Under the pieces are notes generated by a model, which ran no database searches, had not been told where the DNA came from, and was given only the letters and a program-made list of their open reading frames with translations. A program made the position numbers and the translations under genes. From Chrysomallon squamiferum (Eukaryota; Mollusca; Gastropoda; Neomphalida; Peltospiridae), in NCBI GenBank assembly GCA_012295275.1, contig CM022665.1, positions 14,417,976-14,477,975 of the forward strand: DNA of 60,000 bases, written 5' to 3'. Shown in pieces: positions 38,317-50,600 of the stretch (its first letter is position 1; each line of letters begins with the position of its first letter).

Positions 38317-41300
38317 AATATAAATAAACAAATAATAACATTACATACTGCACATAAAATATAAAAAACCCTTAAAACCATAACCCTTTTGCTATCCATG
38401 CTATGATTTTGTCAACAATCAACAAAAATTTAGGCCAATGATGCAATATAGTCAAAAATAGTTATAAAATATTGTCACTGAAGCTTTAAGCAAGCACTGA
38501 AGTTTCATGCAAAAATAACAACCTGTGCTTATGAAGTCAAAATATGAATTAAATAATGGAAAGAAAAAGATTAAAAAAAAAAACATTTGCACATTTCACC
38601 TTGAGTCAAAACCATCTGTTTTTGATTTCCTGTGGTTTTATTGTAAAAGTAAAAAAATAAAAACATAATAAAGACAAAATTATTGTATCAAACTTATTGT
38701 GAATAACTAACTGAACATTTTGTTACAAATCTTTGGTTAAGAAAATAAATTTATGAAACAAAAACACCATCATGATGATATTAAAAACTTTATATAAATT
38801 ACACTGAGAATAGATACCTTAGAAATATCCACACAGACACACAACTATAAGAACAAATAAATATATATCTGGTATAATATACCTTTTACTCATAACCATA
38901 ATTTATATTTTATTACAACACACACACACACTCCACACACTCCACACACACACACACACACTCAGCTTCCTATCAACAAACCCTGCCCCTGTCAGAGAGA
39001 TATAGATGAACAAACAAACAAAATCAATTTTACCTCGTGTCAGTTCTTTAGGTAATGTCCTCTTTGCTTTGATCTCCCTCCACAGTGACCCATCCCCAGC
39101 GTCTTTGGACAGCCATCCTCCATAGAGAAAATAGTAAATCTTCTTTGGGTTTTTAATGTCTTGTATAATTATCTATAATCAAGACACTGACATTTAAACT
39201 ACATTAGAAAATCAATTAGATTTATCATAAAGAAAATAATTAATTAACAATGTAAAGAGATAAGAATGTAATTCGTCACAAAACAAACATAAAATCCACA
39301 CTCAGTTATTTATCAGCACTCACATGCTGAAATTCTTTCACGAATATCCAGTTTTGGAGAAACTTCCTATTTTCAGTTATCTAGCAAAAGGCATAAGCAG
39401 TATTATATATCTGATAATGAAATGACAAAACAAGACTCTGGATGTTCAAAGGTTTGATCAAGTGTTAACACAAAATGGTTTACTACATACTATTCTAATG
39501 CTTACTTTTTCCTCATTTACTACAAGTTCACAAGAGAAAAAAGGAAATGTCAATCTCCATATTATAGTTATTGGAATAAAATAGTTATTTAAAATATGTC
39601 TGGGTTAGATATTTAAATAGTAATAACTCACTCTGTCAAGATACCAGCCTGGAGCCAATCCAGACCCATCATGTTCGATCCTGTTTTAACAAAAATAATT
39701 ATTCTTTAATTTAAATTTAATAATATTTATTATCTCTTTACCTGTAATGTGAATATGTGTTGTTATATATATGTTTCCATTTTCAATAGTTTTACACATG
39801 CAATTAAATGTATTTATGCCTGTGTGTGTTAGTTTGTTTGTGTGTGTGTGTCTATTTATAAATATACATACATACATACATTCACATATGATGTATGTGA
39901 ATAATAATAATAATAATTATTATTATTATTATAGTATGACAACTTTATATTTAATAATTATAACATATATAAGTAATTTAGTATGATATATCTTTAACAA
40001 TTATGTAAATTTGAATTTGATAATAACAGCCAGTCAAACCACTAATAACCTTAATTTCAGTTTGAATTAGAAGGGAACTAACTCTAACAACCCAGATTTG
40101 CAAATCATTGCCAAATCCTGTGATAGTAGTTTAGATTAATTATTTTAAACATTAATTAACAATTACTATAAAATATTGTATTATTCTTTACATTACAATT
40201 TGCTAAAACTGACAGAAATTTTTCAGAAGATGATTTAACATTAAACACTGATAACTTTAACATAAAGATTAAATATTAACTGCATTCATTTTTTATGGTT
40301 GTTACACATAAGTTTATAATAAAACAAACTCACAGACATTATTTACAAAATAAAGCAGCACATAATAAAATTTACAGTGCTAGCAAAGTACTTGAAGAAC
40401 TGTGGTAAATTTTAATTTTAAATCATATTTATATTTAATGTATGTTTACAACTAGTATATTGAGTATATACCTGATTTTCTTAATTTCTCCAACATCTCT
40501 GATTTTGATCTTAAATTTGTCAGTTTTGTCTCTTTCAAAGGGATCCTCATCGGGGGCATCAAGATGAATTTTGTTACTGATTCCTTCAGTACCATAGATC
40601 TTAATATAGACCTTGGCATCTGTTCCAGCAAAACGTTTCTTTCCAGTTACCACGGTAATGTCATATTCTTAAAGAAAATAGTTTTAAATTTTATGTTACC
40701 ATAGGTATGATAGCAATAATATTATATTCTTGTAGAAAACATTTTCTAAACTTCAAAGTTATATTAGAATTTTTATTATTATTATTTTTTTAAACTTTGT
40801 TATTATCCATCTTTATATTTTAAATTTATAAAATTTTTATATTACAAAATAATTCCATGTTCTTACTGAATACTTTAAAAAAAAAAAATTGTTTTGGTTT
40901 ATTCTAATTTTTATTATTCTTTCTTTTAAAAAGTTCCATTAGCTCATAAAATGACTCATCTTAGGACCACCATTTTTCTGTTTATATTACAGTTCAAAAA
41001 TTTGAAATTTCTGTAATAACGAGAAAGTTAACACATAATAAAAAACTTTTTAACACTAATCTAGAGTTTCAAAAATATAACATTTATTTATTGTTTATTA
41101 TTATGTGATTATACAATATGTTACTAAAAGTCAAAAGCAAACATGTATTTATTTTGTTTGGTATATTAATTTTTAACAAAACTGACAATTTCATTTTAAA
41201 TGATACATTTAGTAAAAGCAAATTTGTTCTCATTATAATGTTATTGTTATTAATCAAATGTTAGTATTGTTATTATTATTTTAAAAGAATATGTAAAATT

Positions 41301-43953
41301 AAAATTTACTAATAAAAACACAGACTTGATGTTTAATAAATTTTAAATTTGGAAATATTATAAATTCCACATCACTATTTCTACTAATAAAAAAAATTAA
41401 ATAAAAAAGTGTATATATTTGTTTGTGTGCGTGTGTATTTATGTATGTATGTATGTGTATATATGTTCATGTATGTATGTATATGTTTGTATGGATGTAT
41501 GTATGTATGTATACATGTGTATTAGTTATTAATATCATTTGTATAATTTACTATAAAAAGAATTTTAATACTAAAAAAAAATAATAATAAAAAATAAGAA
41601 GAAGAAGAAGAAAAAAGAAAATATAAATAAATTAAAAAAAAATTTCCCTCACATTTACTGTTTGTTTCACAATTTAAACAGTATGTCACAATTAATACCA
41701 ATTACCTGATACTATATTACTTTATAGTAGCTATATTTAGAAAACACCACCATATAAATTACAAGGATTAGTTATTAGAGTTTTTGTAACATTACCTCGG
41801 ATGCCACCTATAAAAACAAAACAAACTAATAACAATCCAAACAATAAAGTAGTCTATTAAACAGTATTTTGAAGAAAAAAAAGAGTAATTCTATAATTTT
41901 TATATGAATCATGGGAACATTTGGAATGGTACACCACCCATTTACTCAGAACTGTGTAAAAATGATCAATAATGGAAAAGCCTTCATTTTAGGATTTTGT
42001 ATCCCTGAAGCTGCACACAGTTTCTGAGCAGTTAATATTTGAAACTCATCTGACTATCAGATTATGAAGTTCTGGGCTGCTGTTTCCTTTTGAGATACAA
42101 AAATCATCAGTGATTCTCTTGAAGCTCAATATCTGCAGAACATGCTTACCTTTCAGTTTGACTTGTTTTTCAACAGCTTCAAGATCTCGCTTGTTTCTGT
42201 AATCACCTTTGTGTAATGACAACCAGTTCTTACATACAAAAACCCACGTCCGGTCAGTTTTCAAGTTGGTCACTTCTATCTTGTCCAAATACCAGCTATG
42301 TCTTTTCTGTAATCCATCATGCTGCAATAATAAGAAAAAGAATAACAACAGTAATAGTAATGATGATAACAACAATAATAATAATGAAAATATTCATGTT
42401 TAATTTAATACACAAACAACATGATCAGACAAAAAGACAAACACGAAGTTCATTCAAACAACTGGATTCATGAAATAAACTATTATATCATTAACAACTC
42501 TTATATATAATAAAGATAGCTTTACAAATTAAAGCAGTGCTGGTAAGTAGAGGTTTATTTAAGACTAGTAAGTAAATTAAATCAATTTTAGATTCTGAAT
42601 CCATTTTAATATATATAAATGTATATATTTTTTTAAATCTGACAAAATGAATAAAAAAAAAAAAAAATTATTAAAGAATGAAAATACAGAACAAAATTAA
42701 ACAAAATAATAATTAAATACATGTTAAATCATGGGTCTAAATTTTAATAATAATAATCTTTAAAATTTTCTGTTAGAAAATGTGACCATTTAGTCAAAAA
42801 GTCTGGCAGTAATGCAACATTAATGAGAACTGTCATTGTAAATTTTTAGTTCAAGAATGATAAAATTATACCTTATTTTCCTATTATAAACTTTACTGAA
42901 ATACACAGCTAAAACACTGAAAATTCCAGAAGATCTAAAATCACTATATAAATTCTACAAACTTCTCTGTTATTTATTATTATTATTACTTTTATTTTAT
43001 TTTCTTCTTTTTTAACGTTTATTAAATCAGATCTCATTTATTTTAGTTTAGGAAACAAAATACAGATTTGTTTGTTTAATGATACCCTAACAAAAAATAA
43101 AATTGGCTATTGGATGTCATTCAAAGATAAATAAAATAATTATTTAAAAATAAGTCAGTAAATAATAGATACTTTTAAATTATCTCATAAAATGCAATAG
43201 CGTTAAAAAAAATTAAAATAAGATGTGAATGAAATCTAAATGATGACAATTAAGAATGCAAACCCAGACCTACAACACATTTACCTGCATTTTTAATGAA
43301 AATTAGCAAGTTGGCTACACTTCATTCATTAACTAATTTTATAATATTACCTCTTTAAATTTTTTATTGTGCATCATCTTTTGATCTGTGATATTTTACA
43401 GCTAATGTACTGTAAATGGAATTATTAAAATATACTCTGTCTGTTTGGAAGATACAATGTATATAAGAGCTATTTAGAGGTATTTTTTCCACTTGCTATG
43501 CATTTTACATAACATTCTTGTAAATTTGAAATACAGATATATATATTATATGATTATTATATATACTAGTACCATGTTCAACTCTAAAATGCATACATTT
43601 ACAAACACAAGCTATCCAAACATACAAACACACACTACATGCACAAACACACTGCATAAATACACACACATGCACACATACACTCAGTTATACATGTGCT
43701 TACCCACACACACACATTCTCTTTCTCTCTCTCTCTCACAACCAAATGAAAGTTATTAAGTACAAACAAACTCCATGTATAATATTCCAAATGATATTTC
43801 TTATTTCAGGAACATAATATAGCTGAGTCTTTATCAAATGTTTAATAGACATTGAACATGTTACTAATTAAATACATTAGGGAAGAGGTGTTTGCCCTAA
43901 GAATAATTAGAAAATTTGGCTATATAGTGTTGAGCAATAATAATAGGATTTAA

Positions 43954-44003
<50 letters not shown>

Positions 44004-46425
44004 CTTTAAAAAATATTAAATTATATTAAAAATGTTCAACAAGATCATTTAGGCTGGAATTAGAAATATTTTATAATGAAATAAAAACAATGGAATTAGT
44101 AAATTAATTAATGTTTAATTAGCTACCTCAACAGTCAGATATTGCAGGTCCCCCAGTTCTGGACCTTTCACAAAGAAAGTGTCTTTTGAGCCTTGCACAA
44201 AACAAAACTTGTTTGACCTCTGGCTTTTTGTAAGCTTTACTTTGGGCAGGTAATCTTTAGTGCCCTTTAATGCAATGGATACCTGAAAATAAATACATAA
44301 TTAAAATCAATATTAAATCCATAGACTTACACATTTTGAAATAAACTGTTAAAAACTGTACTGTAATTAAATTACTGACTTGGCTAGCACAAGGATAATT
44401 TCCTAACACCTACTCCTACACATATGCAACAATAGAAATACACACACACACACTTTAACCTTCAACAAATGTAATCTTAAGTCAAATGGTTGATGGACAA
44501 CCAAGATATACATATCTATCCATCTATATATATATATTATGTTCAGGTAAAAACCATAGTGACAAAAATTACGAATACTGATGTTAAAGTGTCAACATTT
44601 CATGTATGGATGTATGAATATTTATTTAGTAATATTCTAAACAAGCTGTAATATTAAATATCATTTAGGAAGCAATACCTATTTATCCTTTAGTGGTAAG
44701 GGATCATTTATATGTTCCTAACCAAAGGCAGGAAAATACATTGATCATACTGCATTGCTTGAAAATACAATAGTGACTATAACTGATTTTCTAAGCCAAT
44801 CATTCATCACAAGAGTATATTATTTACTCATCTAAACTCCATTCTGTTTAATTTTTTAATATAAACTTACAACAGCACCAGTTCCAGCACCATCATCTAC
44901 TCCAGTCCACACAACCACCTTGTAAGAGACATCATACATCAGTGTTGGTTCCAGAATTTTCTTCTTTTGCTTTGGTTTTGGTGCTATGTACTGAATCCGA
45001 GCTTTTAGATTTTGCACAGATGCTTTTCTTGGGTACTGCAATATAGATAAATAAATCAGTAAGTAAGTAAGTAAATAAATAAATACCGTATATACTTGTG
45101 TATAAGTCGAATTTTTGGGAGACTATATTAAGGTAATATTTTGGGGGTCGACTTATACATAGGTAATGCTTTTGTAGCTGTTGCTGAAGAGTCGCCATTT
45201 TGACTATTTTTTGCTACGGGATGCATCTAAAATAATCGCGGTCTTTCAGCTTTTCAAAAATATAATTTTATCGTATAAAAAATTTGGAAAAATTAAATAA
45301 CAAAACCAAATATGAATGTAAAACATGATATTCTTCCGTTTAATGACATAAAAATACATTTTAAAGCGAGAAAACCGTCAGTACGGCGTTATGCCTTACG
45401 GCGTCTTGCAATGATCTAGGAATGCAGACTTCTCTGCCAAATTGCACTAAATATCGGTCCTAATTTCATAAACAAAACTCACTTGTGTAATTGTAAAGAA
45501 TTTGGTGAAATAATATTGCAATCGTCATTAATATCCACTACCGACAAATCGAAAACAAACTAAATTTCTATAAATGTTCTGCAACAAAAATCAGTTCAAC
45601 TTCTCGCCATATTTGTTATTCTAGTCGGTTGCCAAGTGTGCGAAGCCTCAGCCAATTAGCGTGCTAGGAATAGGATCGGGGGCGTGTCTTGTAGCAGAGT
45701 TTCGATAGAAAAATATATTGCTGAGGTTCCGAAATTATCTTACTTTGAATTGCACATGCAAGTTACAGCTCGTGCAAGTTATGTTACAGTAGGCGTACAA
45801 TGTAGGCCTTTATGGCACTGTCACACTGGTCTAAAAATAATGATGGTGCCTGGAATCTACAGTCGACTTATACACAAGTAATACCTAAAATGACGCAATT
45901 TTTGGTCTTAAAATACACATCGACTTATACATAAGGTCGCCTTGTACACAAGTATATACGGTATATAAATATAAATAAATAAATAATCTGCACACACAAA
46001 AAAAAAAAAAAAAAGCATTTATTTAAACAATTATCAAAGAGTGAAAAAAACTGTTTTGAAGATATTTATTGACTGGCTTAATTCAAAGTTTCATTTCAGC
46101 TTTCTTTGGACATTAACATTAATAAAGCTAACCCATAGATATGTTTATTGGTTATTGTTTTCTAAATCACTTATGTATTTTAAACTGCATTTTGGTTGTT
46201 TAAGCAAATAAAACACAGATATATCTGTAGTGCAGATAAAATCTAAGAAAATAGTGAAAAATAATGGAGAAAGAGTGAAAAAGAGGAAGAAATGGGCAGT
46301 GTTAAAGTTCTGTCATATGTGTGTACATATGTGTGAGAGAGAGACAGAATAACAGAAAGAAAGAACAATGACAGAATGAAACAGGATGAAATTAATGGTC
46401 AGTGTGAAAGTTCAGTCATGCATTT

Positions 46426-46474
<49 letters not shown>

Positions 46475-48045
46475 CATGAAATCGTTATAGTACATACAGA
46501 ATGCAAGTGGTTTCTTTCATGTTCTTCGATTGTAGAACACAAGTAACAAAAATTGTTGACACTACCTGTGAATAAACAAGAGAGATTGAAACAATTTGTC
46601 TGTATAATAAGCCGATACTTTTAATTATATATTGAACTGCACTGAACACTTAAAGAAGATATCAGAAATAAAAGTCACTGAATAACTGAAAATCTATATA
46701 GGTATAATATTAAATGATAGAATGAAGAGTTCTGTAGAAATATAAATTAATTGTAATACTTTTATGTTTATAAATATAAATAAGAAAATAACTAAAATAG
46801 TAAAGATTCAATAAAATAATTCTTTAAAATAAAATAATATAAGTAATTAACACAATAACTTTAATATGAGCACACAATGAAATCAAATAATACTATAAAC
46901 AATATTAAACTGTTAACAGTAATACAAAAACTATGACATTAAGACATATCAGTAAACAAAACTAGAACTATATTTTCATACAATATAAATAAAACTGTAC
47001 TTAATATAATAAATAATGATTAAAATATTTAATAAATTTAATTTAAAAACAACGTATACAACTTCTTTACTCATATAAAAACTACTTACATGTTGTGGAT
47101 GCTACTGATTCTGTATCTGTTGAGTTTAATGACAGTTCTGAAGCAAACATTACATTTGGTTCATGCCATGACACTTTAGTTTTGTCAGGCTGCCTCACGT
47201 TATAAACTGTGAAATAATAGACAGTGAAAGACATTTAATTGAATTTGTATTTTAATTTTTAGGTTGTGTTACTTCTTTTATTATTATTAATACTGAGAGT
47301 ACTTATTTGTTTTTTTAATATGGATTGCTTTGTTTTTGTTAATAATTTTTTTAAAATTACATGTTACTTTATTTTTAATTTTAAGGTAACAGATTGGACT
47401 TTTTTCTTCTTCTTCTTCTTTTCTTTTTTAAATATTCACAAATAACATTTTTCTTTGTCATAATTATTAATTAAAATTTCTGTTTTAGCAAATGAATAAG
47501 ATAATCATAAAACAATTTTAAAAGTTATTGGTTTTCAAGTGCATAAAACCAGCTTTTCTCAGTCATGTCTTCTTTGGTTACATAGTCACGATTGTGACGT
47601 TTGTGCTTCAGTAATATTATATAATATGTAACATAAATGGCCAAATGTTTTGACAAACTGCAATTTTGTTCAGGGTACTTTAAGTATTCAAAATACATAT
47701 AATTAGGCATAAATACCCCTTGAAGACTTAGTCACTTAGCCGTTACACGTCAATGGTTAATTACACTATTTTATTTTACTGTGTAATTGTCATCTTTAAT
47801 ATACCTAGGGAGCGTCTGTTGTTCTCGTGCCAGTATTCTGGTCCTTTCTCTAAACATGGATCAATATAACCCATACGACTCCGTAATCTCAGTTTTGAAA
47901 TTTCGGTACGTCGACAAAGCGTCTGCAATGCATCGCCGTATAAACTTGTACTTATTGGTCCCGCCCAAGTTAACTTCGTATCGTTTGAAAATCTGTTGTC
48001 CACCAAACAAGACGGTCTCGTCTTCCAAATGCTCGAATAATTCAT
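31781..48045 (-). CDS. LOXHD1-like protein with five PLAT domains
   Basis: Twenty minus-strand exons: 47805-48045, 47090-47206, 46498-46565 (predicted), 44871-45035, 44127-44282, 42150-42321, 41796-41807, 40472-40667, 39632-39680, 39324-39380 (possible cassette), 39034-39172, 36841-37007, 36003-36089, 35274-35541, 34626-34792, 34324-34410, 33712-33964 (donor uncertain), 33053-33234, 32477-32563, 31781-31966. Phases agree throughout; 951 aa, stop TAA. The N-terminal 180 residues are unrecognised. Then come five PLAT (lipoxygenase homology) beta-sandwich domains with repeated landmarks: TVKTGEVRFAGTDANVYIQF, IILGHDNFGPGAGW, YYFLYGGWLSKD. Human LOXHD1 has 15 PLAT domains and supports hair-cell stereocilia; PLAT domains bind lipids or membrane proteins. 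No catalytic lipoxygenase domain is present. Domains 3-5 repeat the exon pattern about 167-182 / 87 / variable, pointing to internal duplication. Function in this animal is unknown. Confidence 0.85.
32335..32407. repeat. (CT)n microsatellite in the last LOXHD1-like intron
   Basis: An uninterrupted CT run of about 73 bp, some 70 nt inside the intron from the donor at 32477. It gives a false Arg-Glu tail on the minus strand. Confidence 0.97.
33712..33964 (-). other. LOXHD1-like exon with ambiguous 5' splice site
   Basis: Part of PLAT domain 4 (KVKKYLTEEEV, then YYFVHQNWLQDE). The next exon needs a phase-1 donor. Candidates are A|GTAGGG at 33712, A|GTGCAAG about 20 nt further and A|GTTCTT just after it. 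All keep the frame and differ only by a few residues in an Arg/Ser-rich linker. Confidence 0.6.
36779..36830. repeat. (AATA)n microsatellite abutting a LOXHD1-like exon
   Basis: A run of AATA/AAAT tetranucleotides ends about 10 nt from the donor of exon 36841-37007, so it sits directly in the intron start on the minus strand. Confidence 0.95.
37690..37760 (+). repeat. SINE-like remnant
   Basis: GACTGATAGGTGGTAGGATC..., then CTATTTGCCAATGCAACCAG and TACC, follow the layout of the 5' part of a SINE common in gastropod and bivalve genomes (GACTGAT.GG...GATCAAT..., TATTTC...CCA.TGCACCACGACTGGTA). The resemblance is from memory and the copy is degenerate. Confidence 0.35.
39324..39380 (-). other. 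57-nt in-frame exon, possible cassette exon
   Basis: Acceptor TTGCTAG|ATAACT and donor CAGCAT|GTGAGT flank 19 codons (ITENRKFLQNWIFVKEFQH). It is phase 0 at both ends. Skipping it joins GWYLDR to IIIQDIKNPKKIYYF, which is the normal PLAT continuation; including it inserts 19 residues after the GW motif. Both forms stay in frame. Confidence 0.55.
41796..41807 (-). other. 12-nt microexon of the LOXHD1-like gene
   Basis: Minus-strand TATAG|GTGGCATCCGAG|GTAATG. With the phase-1 exon before it and the phase-1 exon after it, it reads Gly-Gly-Ile-Arg-Glu, joining the linker to EYDITVVTGKKRFAG of PLAT domain 2. Omitting it also keeps frame (12 nt). Confidence 0.6.
45086..45961. mobile_element. TA-flanked terminal-inverted-repeat element
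   Basis: The ends are exact 17-bp inverted repeats (CCGTATATACTTGTGTA at 45086-45102, its complement at 45945-45961), each flanked by TA as expected for a TA target duplication. A subterminal motif (TCGACTTATAC and variants) occurs four times near the two ends. The interior (876 bp in all) has no transposase ORF. It is richer in CpG than the host intron. This looks like a non-autonomous DNA transposon; the superfamily is not assigned. Confidence 0.8.
46432..46472. repeat. (TG)n microsatellite
   Basis: A TG run of about 40 bp within the LOXHD1-like gene, 25 nt from the donor side of the predicted exon 46498-46565. Confidence 0.96.
46498..46565 (-). other. Predicted 68-nt LOXHD1-like exon with Cys/His cluster
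   Basis: The exon before (47090-47206) ends in phase 1 and the exon after (44871-45035) opens in phase 0, so they cannot be joined directly without a stop. This segment has a good acceptor (TTATTCACAG|GTAG), a donor (TTCT|GTATGT) and the needed 68-nt length. It restores the frame and encodes NNFCYLCSTIEEHERNHLHS, with a C-x2-C-x5-H-x3-H spacing. Alternative: a cryptic acceptor (AAAAG|CATCTG) inside 44871-45035, which would also restore phase. Confidence 0.5.
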
Positions 48046-48200
48046 AATTAGCGAAGTAAAACTACTGCACTAGAAAACTAATCACAATTTATAATAGTAG
48101 GAAAGCATGGTAGCAGCCATATTGTTTATTTATTTGGATTGGTTTCCTGGTACCGCCTCGTTTTCGATTCGGCCGAGGATTTCCGAAGATTTAAATACGG
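48046..48200 (-). promoter_or_regulatory. 5' UTR and promoter region of the LOXHD1-like gene
   Basis: Above the start codon (48043-48045) an upstream ORF begins with ATG at 48118-48120 (ATATGGCTGCTACCATG). It runs 12 codons (MAATMLSYYYKL) and stops before the main ATG. A CpG-richer patch follows at about 48150-48190 (CCTCGTTTTCGATTCGGCCG), consistent with a promoter. The transcription start is not visible. Confidence 0.45.
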
Positions 48201-50389
48201 AAATTAATTTTACATTCTTTGACAAACATCAATAATTATAATTAATTTTTTATTTGCTGGTTTTGTTTAGCGTTTCTTTGTTTCTAAACGAATATATTTT
48301 TACTTTGACTCTTTAACTAAATTAGTTATTATACAATGATCAACCCTTTTTAGCTAAGGTCTTAACCTTGAAACTTGCAATTGTATTTTCTACTTTTATA
48401 AACTTGTCGGTTTTCAATGTATATTCATAAGCAAATTGTATATCTTACGATTCTGTTACGGTTAATGAATGACTAATGCAGTCTCCTTTTCCGACAATTG
48501 TCATGCATTCTGCGGTGCCAGCTTCGCGCCATATTCAATTAATTATCAAACTATTACCGACGTCACAATCTTATTATCTACATCTCATTTTTTTAATTTT
48601 TTTTATTTTTTATTAATTTATTTATTTACTTACTTTTTGTTTTATTTTTTATATTATTTTACTTTTTCATAATGTAAATTAATAACTGCAGACGTATAAA
48701 AGAACTTATTTATTGTTTATTATTTTCTTGATTCAAGCAACAGTATTTTTTTGAGTAATATATTAAATACTAGAGAAGAAGAAGAAGAAGAAAATAAAAA
48801 TAAAAATGACAGAGAAAAAAATGAAAGAAAGAAAAAAAAAAGAAATAGTATGCATGTATTATCAAAGCTTCTTCCATTGCTTTTATATACACTGCTTGTA
48901 TTTAATTTTGACTGTAATTATGATATTAATATACGAGTAATACATAGATGTTTGGAAAATGAATTAATTGCCATTGGATACTTAGGTGGAGTTTCAAAGG
49001 AAACGTAGATATTGCATTAACTGTCAGTGTATACAAATGGTTAGCTGAAATCGATCGGTTATTGTAATACAGGTGTCACTGAGTCCATGTCACTGTCCAC
49101 CCTTATAATTTGATTACTTACACACCTTGCTGGTATTTTGTAACTGTAATCCAAGGAGATGCTGTTGTTGTGGTTTTGCTTGGCTATACATCAGCTGGTT
49201 TACTTAGTTACACCTGTTGCTTTAACTGTTGTTGTGTTTGATTATTCAATTATTTAGTTAGTTTGTTGTCGTTCTTGTTGTTATGGAAGAAGACCAGGTG
49301 TAGGTGAGACTAAGTACAAATAATCAGCAAATATGTCAAATACTTAAAAGCATAACACAGTCCTGTAAGTGCGTACGCGTTTTTATGTATGTATTATGTG
49401 TGTGTACGTGCGTGTATATGTCTGTCTTTGAGCCTGTATGTATGTATGGATGGATGGATTTGTACAGTTAAATACGAAGAATAAATAAAGAAAAGGAAAA
49501 ACAGAAAATAAAAATACATAAATATATAAAAACAGACTGATGAAGAAGATTCAAACAAAAATAATGAAAGCAAAACAAAAAGGAAAAAGAAACGTAGAAG
49601 AAAACAATAACGTTATTTAGTCTTTGGCCACCTGCTATTTTGACACTGAATTAATTTTTACTATATATTTTCTGATCTACCGAAACATAAAAATATACAA
49701 ATGTATAGTAGTAGTGGTAGTAATGATTTTTTATTGGTTTATTGTTTTGTTCTAACGTATTGTAATTTATTAACACTAGTAGTAGTAGTAGCAGTAGCTA
49801 CTATTAATACTACTTCTATTATTATTGTTATTATCATTATTATTATTATTGTTTTTATTGTTATTGTTGTTGTTGTTTTTTTATTATTTATTTATTTTAC
49901 TGTATTATATTACTTGTCGTTAGCGGCAAAATACGCGAAACAAAACAAAATAAAAATCAATAATCTTCTTTTGTATTCATTCTCCCCCACCTCCTGTTTA
50001 AGAAAACGACCTGTTGTTGTGATTTGTGTTAAATCGGTCAGACTGTTTTGGAACATTTAGTCATTCTGATCAAAATAGTCTGTCCAGCTTTGGGCAGTTT
50101 CAATTCAGTACAGTGTTTGAACTGAACCGTATTTGATTGGCATTTACGGTAATAACTTCCGTATGAGTTGCTTTTGTCGTTGTTTTCCGGCGAAAACTCC
50201 GAAGTGACCTGACTGATCTAGGTTTCAGTTCATTAATTCATTAGGCTACTCATAAACAAAGAAAGACGAAGAAAAGCAACATATATTTTATTCATCTGAT
50301 TGTCGATTTGATTTGAATACGTTTATTTATTTATTTATAGTCAGTATCGTATATTAAACCAAAACACAACTGCATTAACTAATTAATTA

Positions 50390-50440
<51 letters not shown>

Positions 50441-50600
50441 TCGTTGTTATTTTGTGCTTATTAATTAAGGTAGTAAATTTAATCAGCTGAAGTTCAAGTG
50501 CTTTCTTTTTGGATTCAGTTTAGGGCAGTATGTAGTTTCTTTTTACAGTGTATATTAACTGAGGGAAGAGAAAAGAGAGAAAAAAAATAGCACCAAGGTT
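48201..50600. other. Intergenic AT-rich stretch
   Basis: No exon recognised. It contains a GAAGAA tract at 48774-48800, TATG/GGAT short repeats near 49440, imperfect TAG/ATT tracts at 49700-49880, an ATT run at 50390-50440 and CpG-richer patches near 48490-48570 and 50150-50210. A CCGACGTCAC CRE-like site lies near 48557. Confidence 0.5.

Noticed and set aside
47787-48047. 86-codon plus-strand ORF over the LOXHD1-like first exon
   Set aside because: Shadow frame; the minus strand has the start codon, donor and phase continuity.
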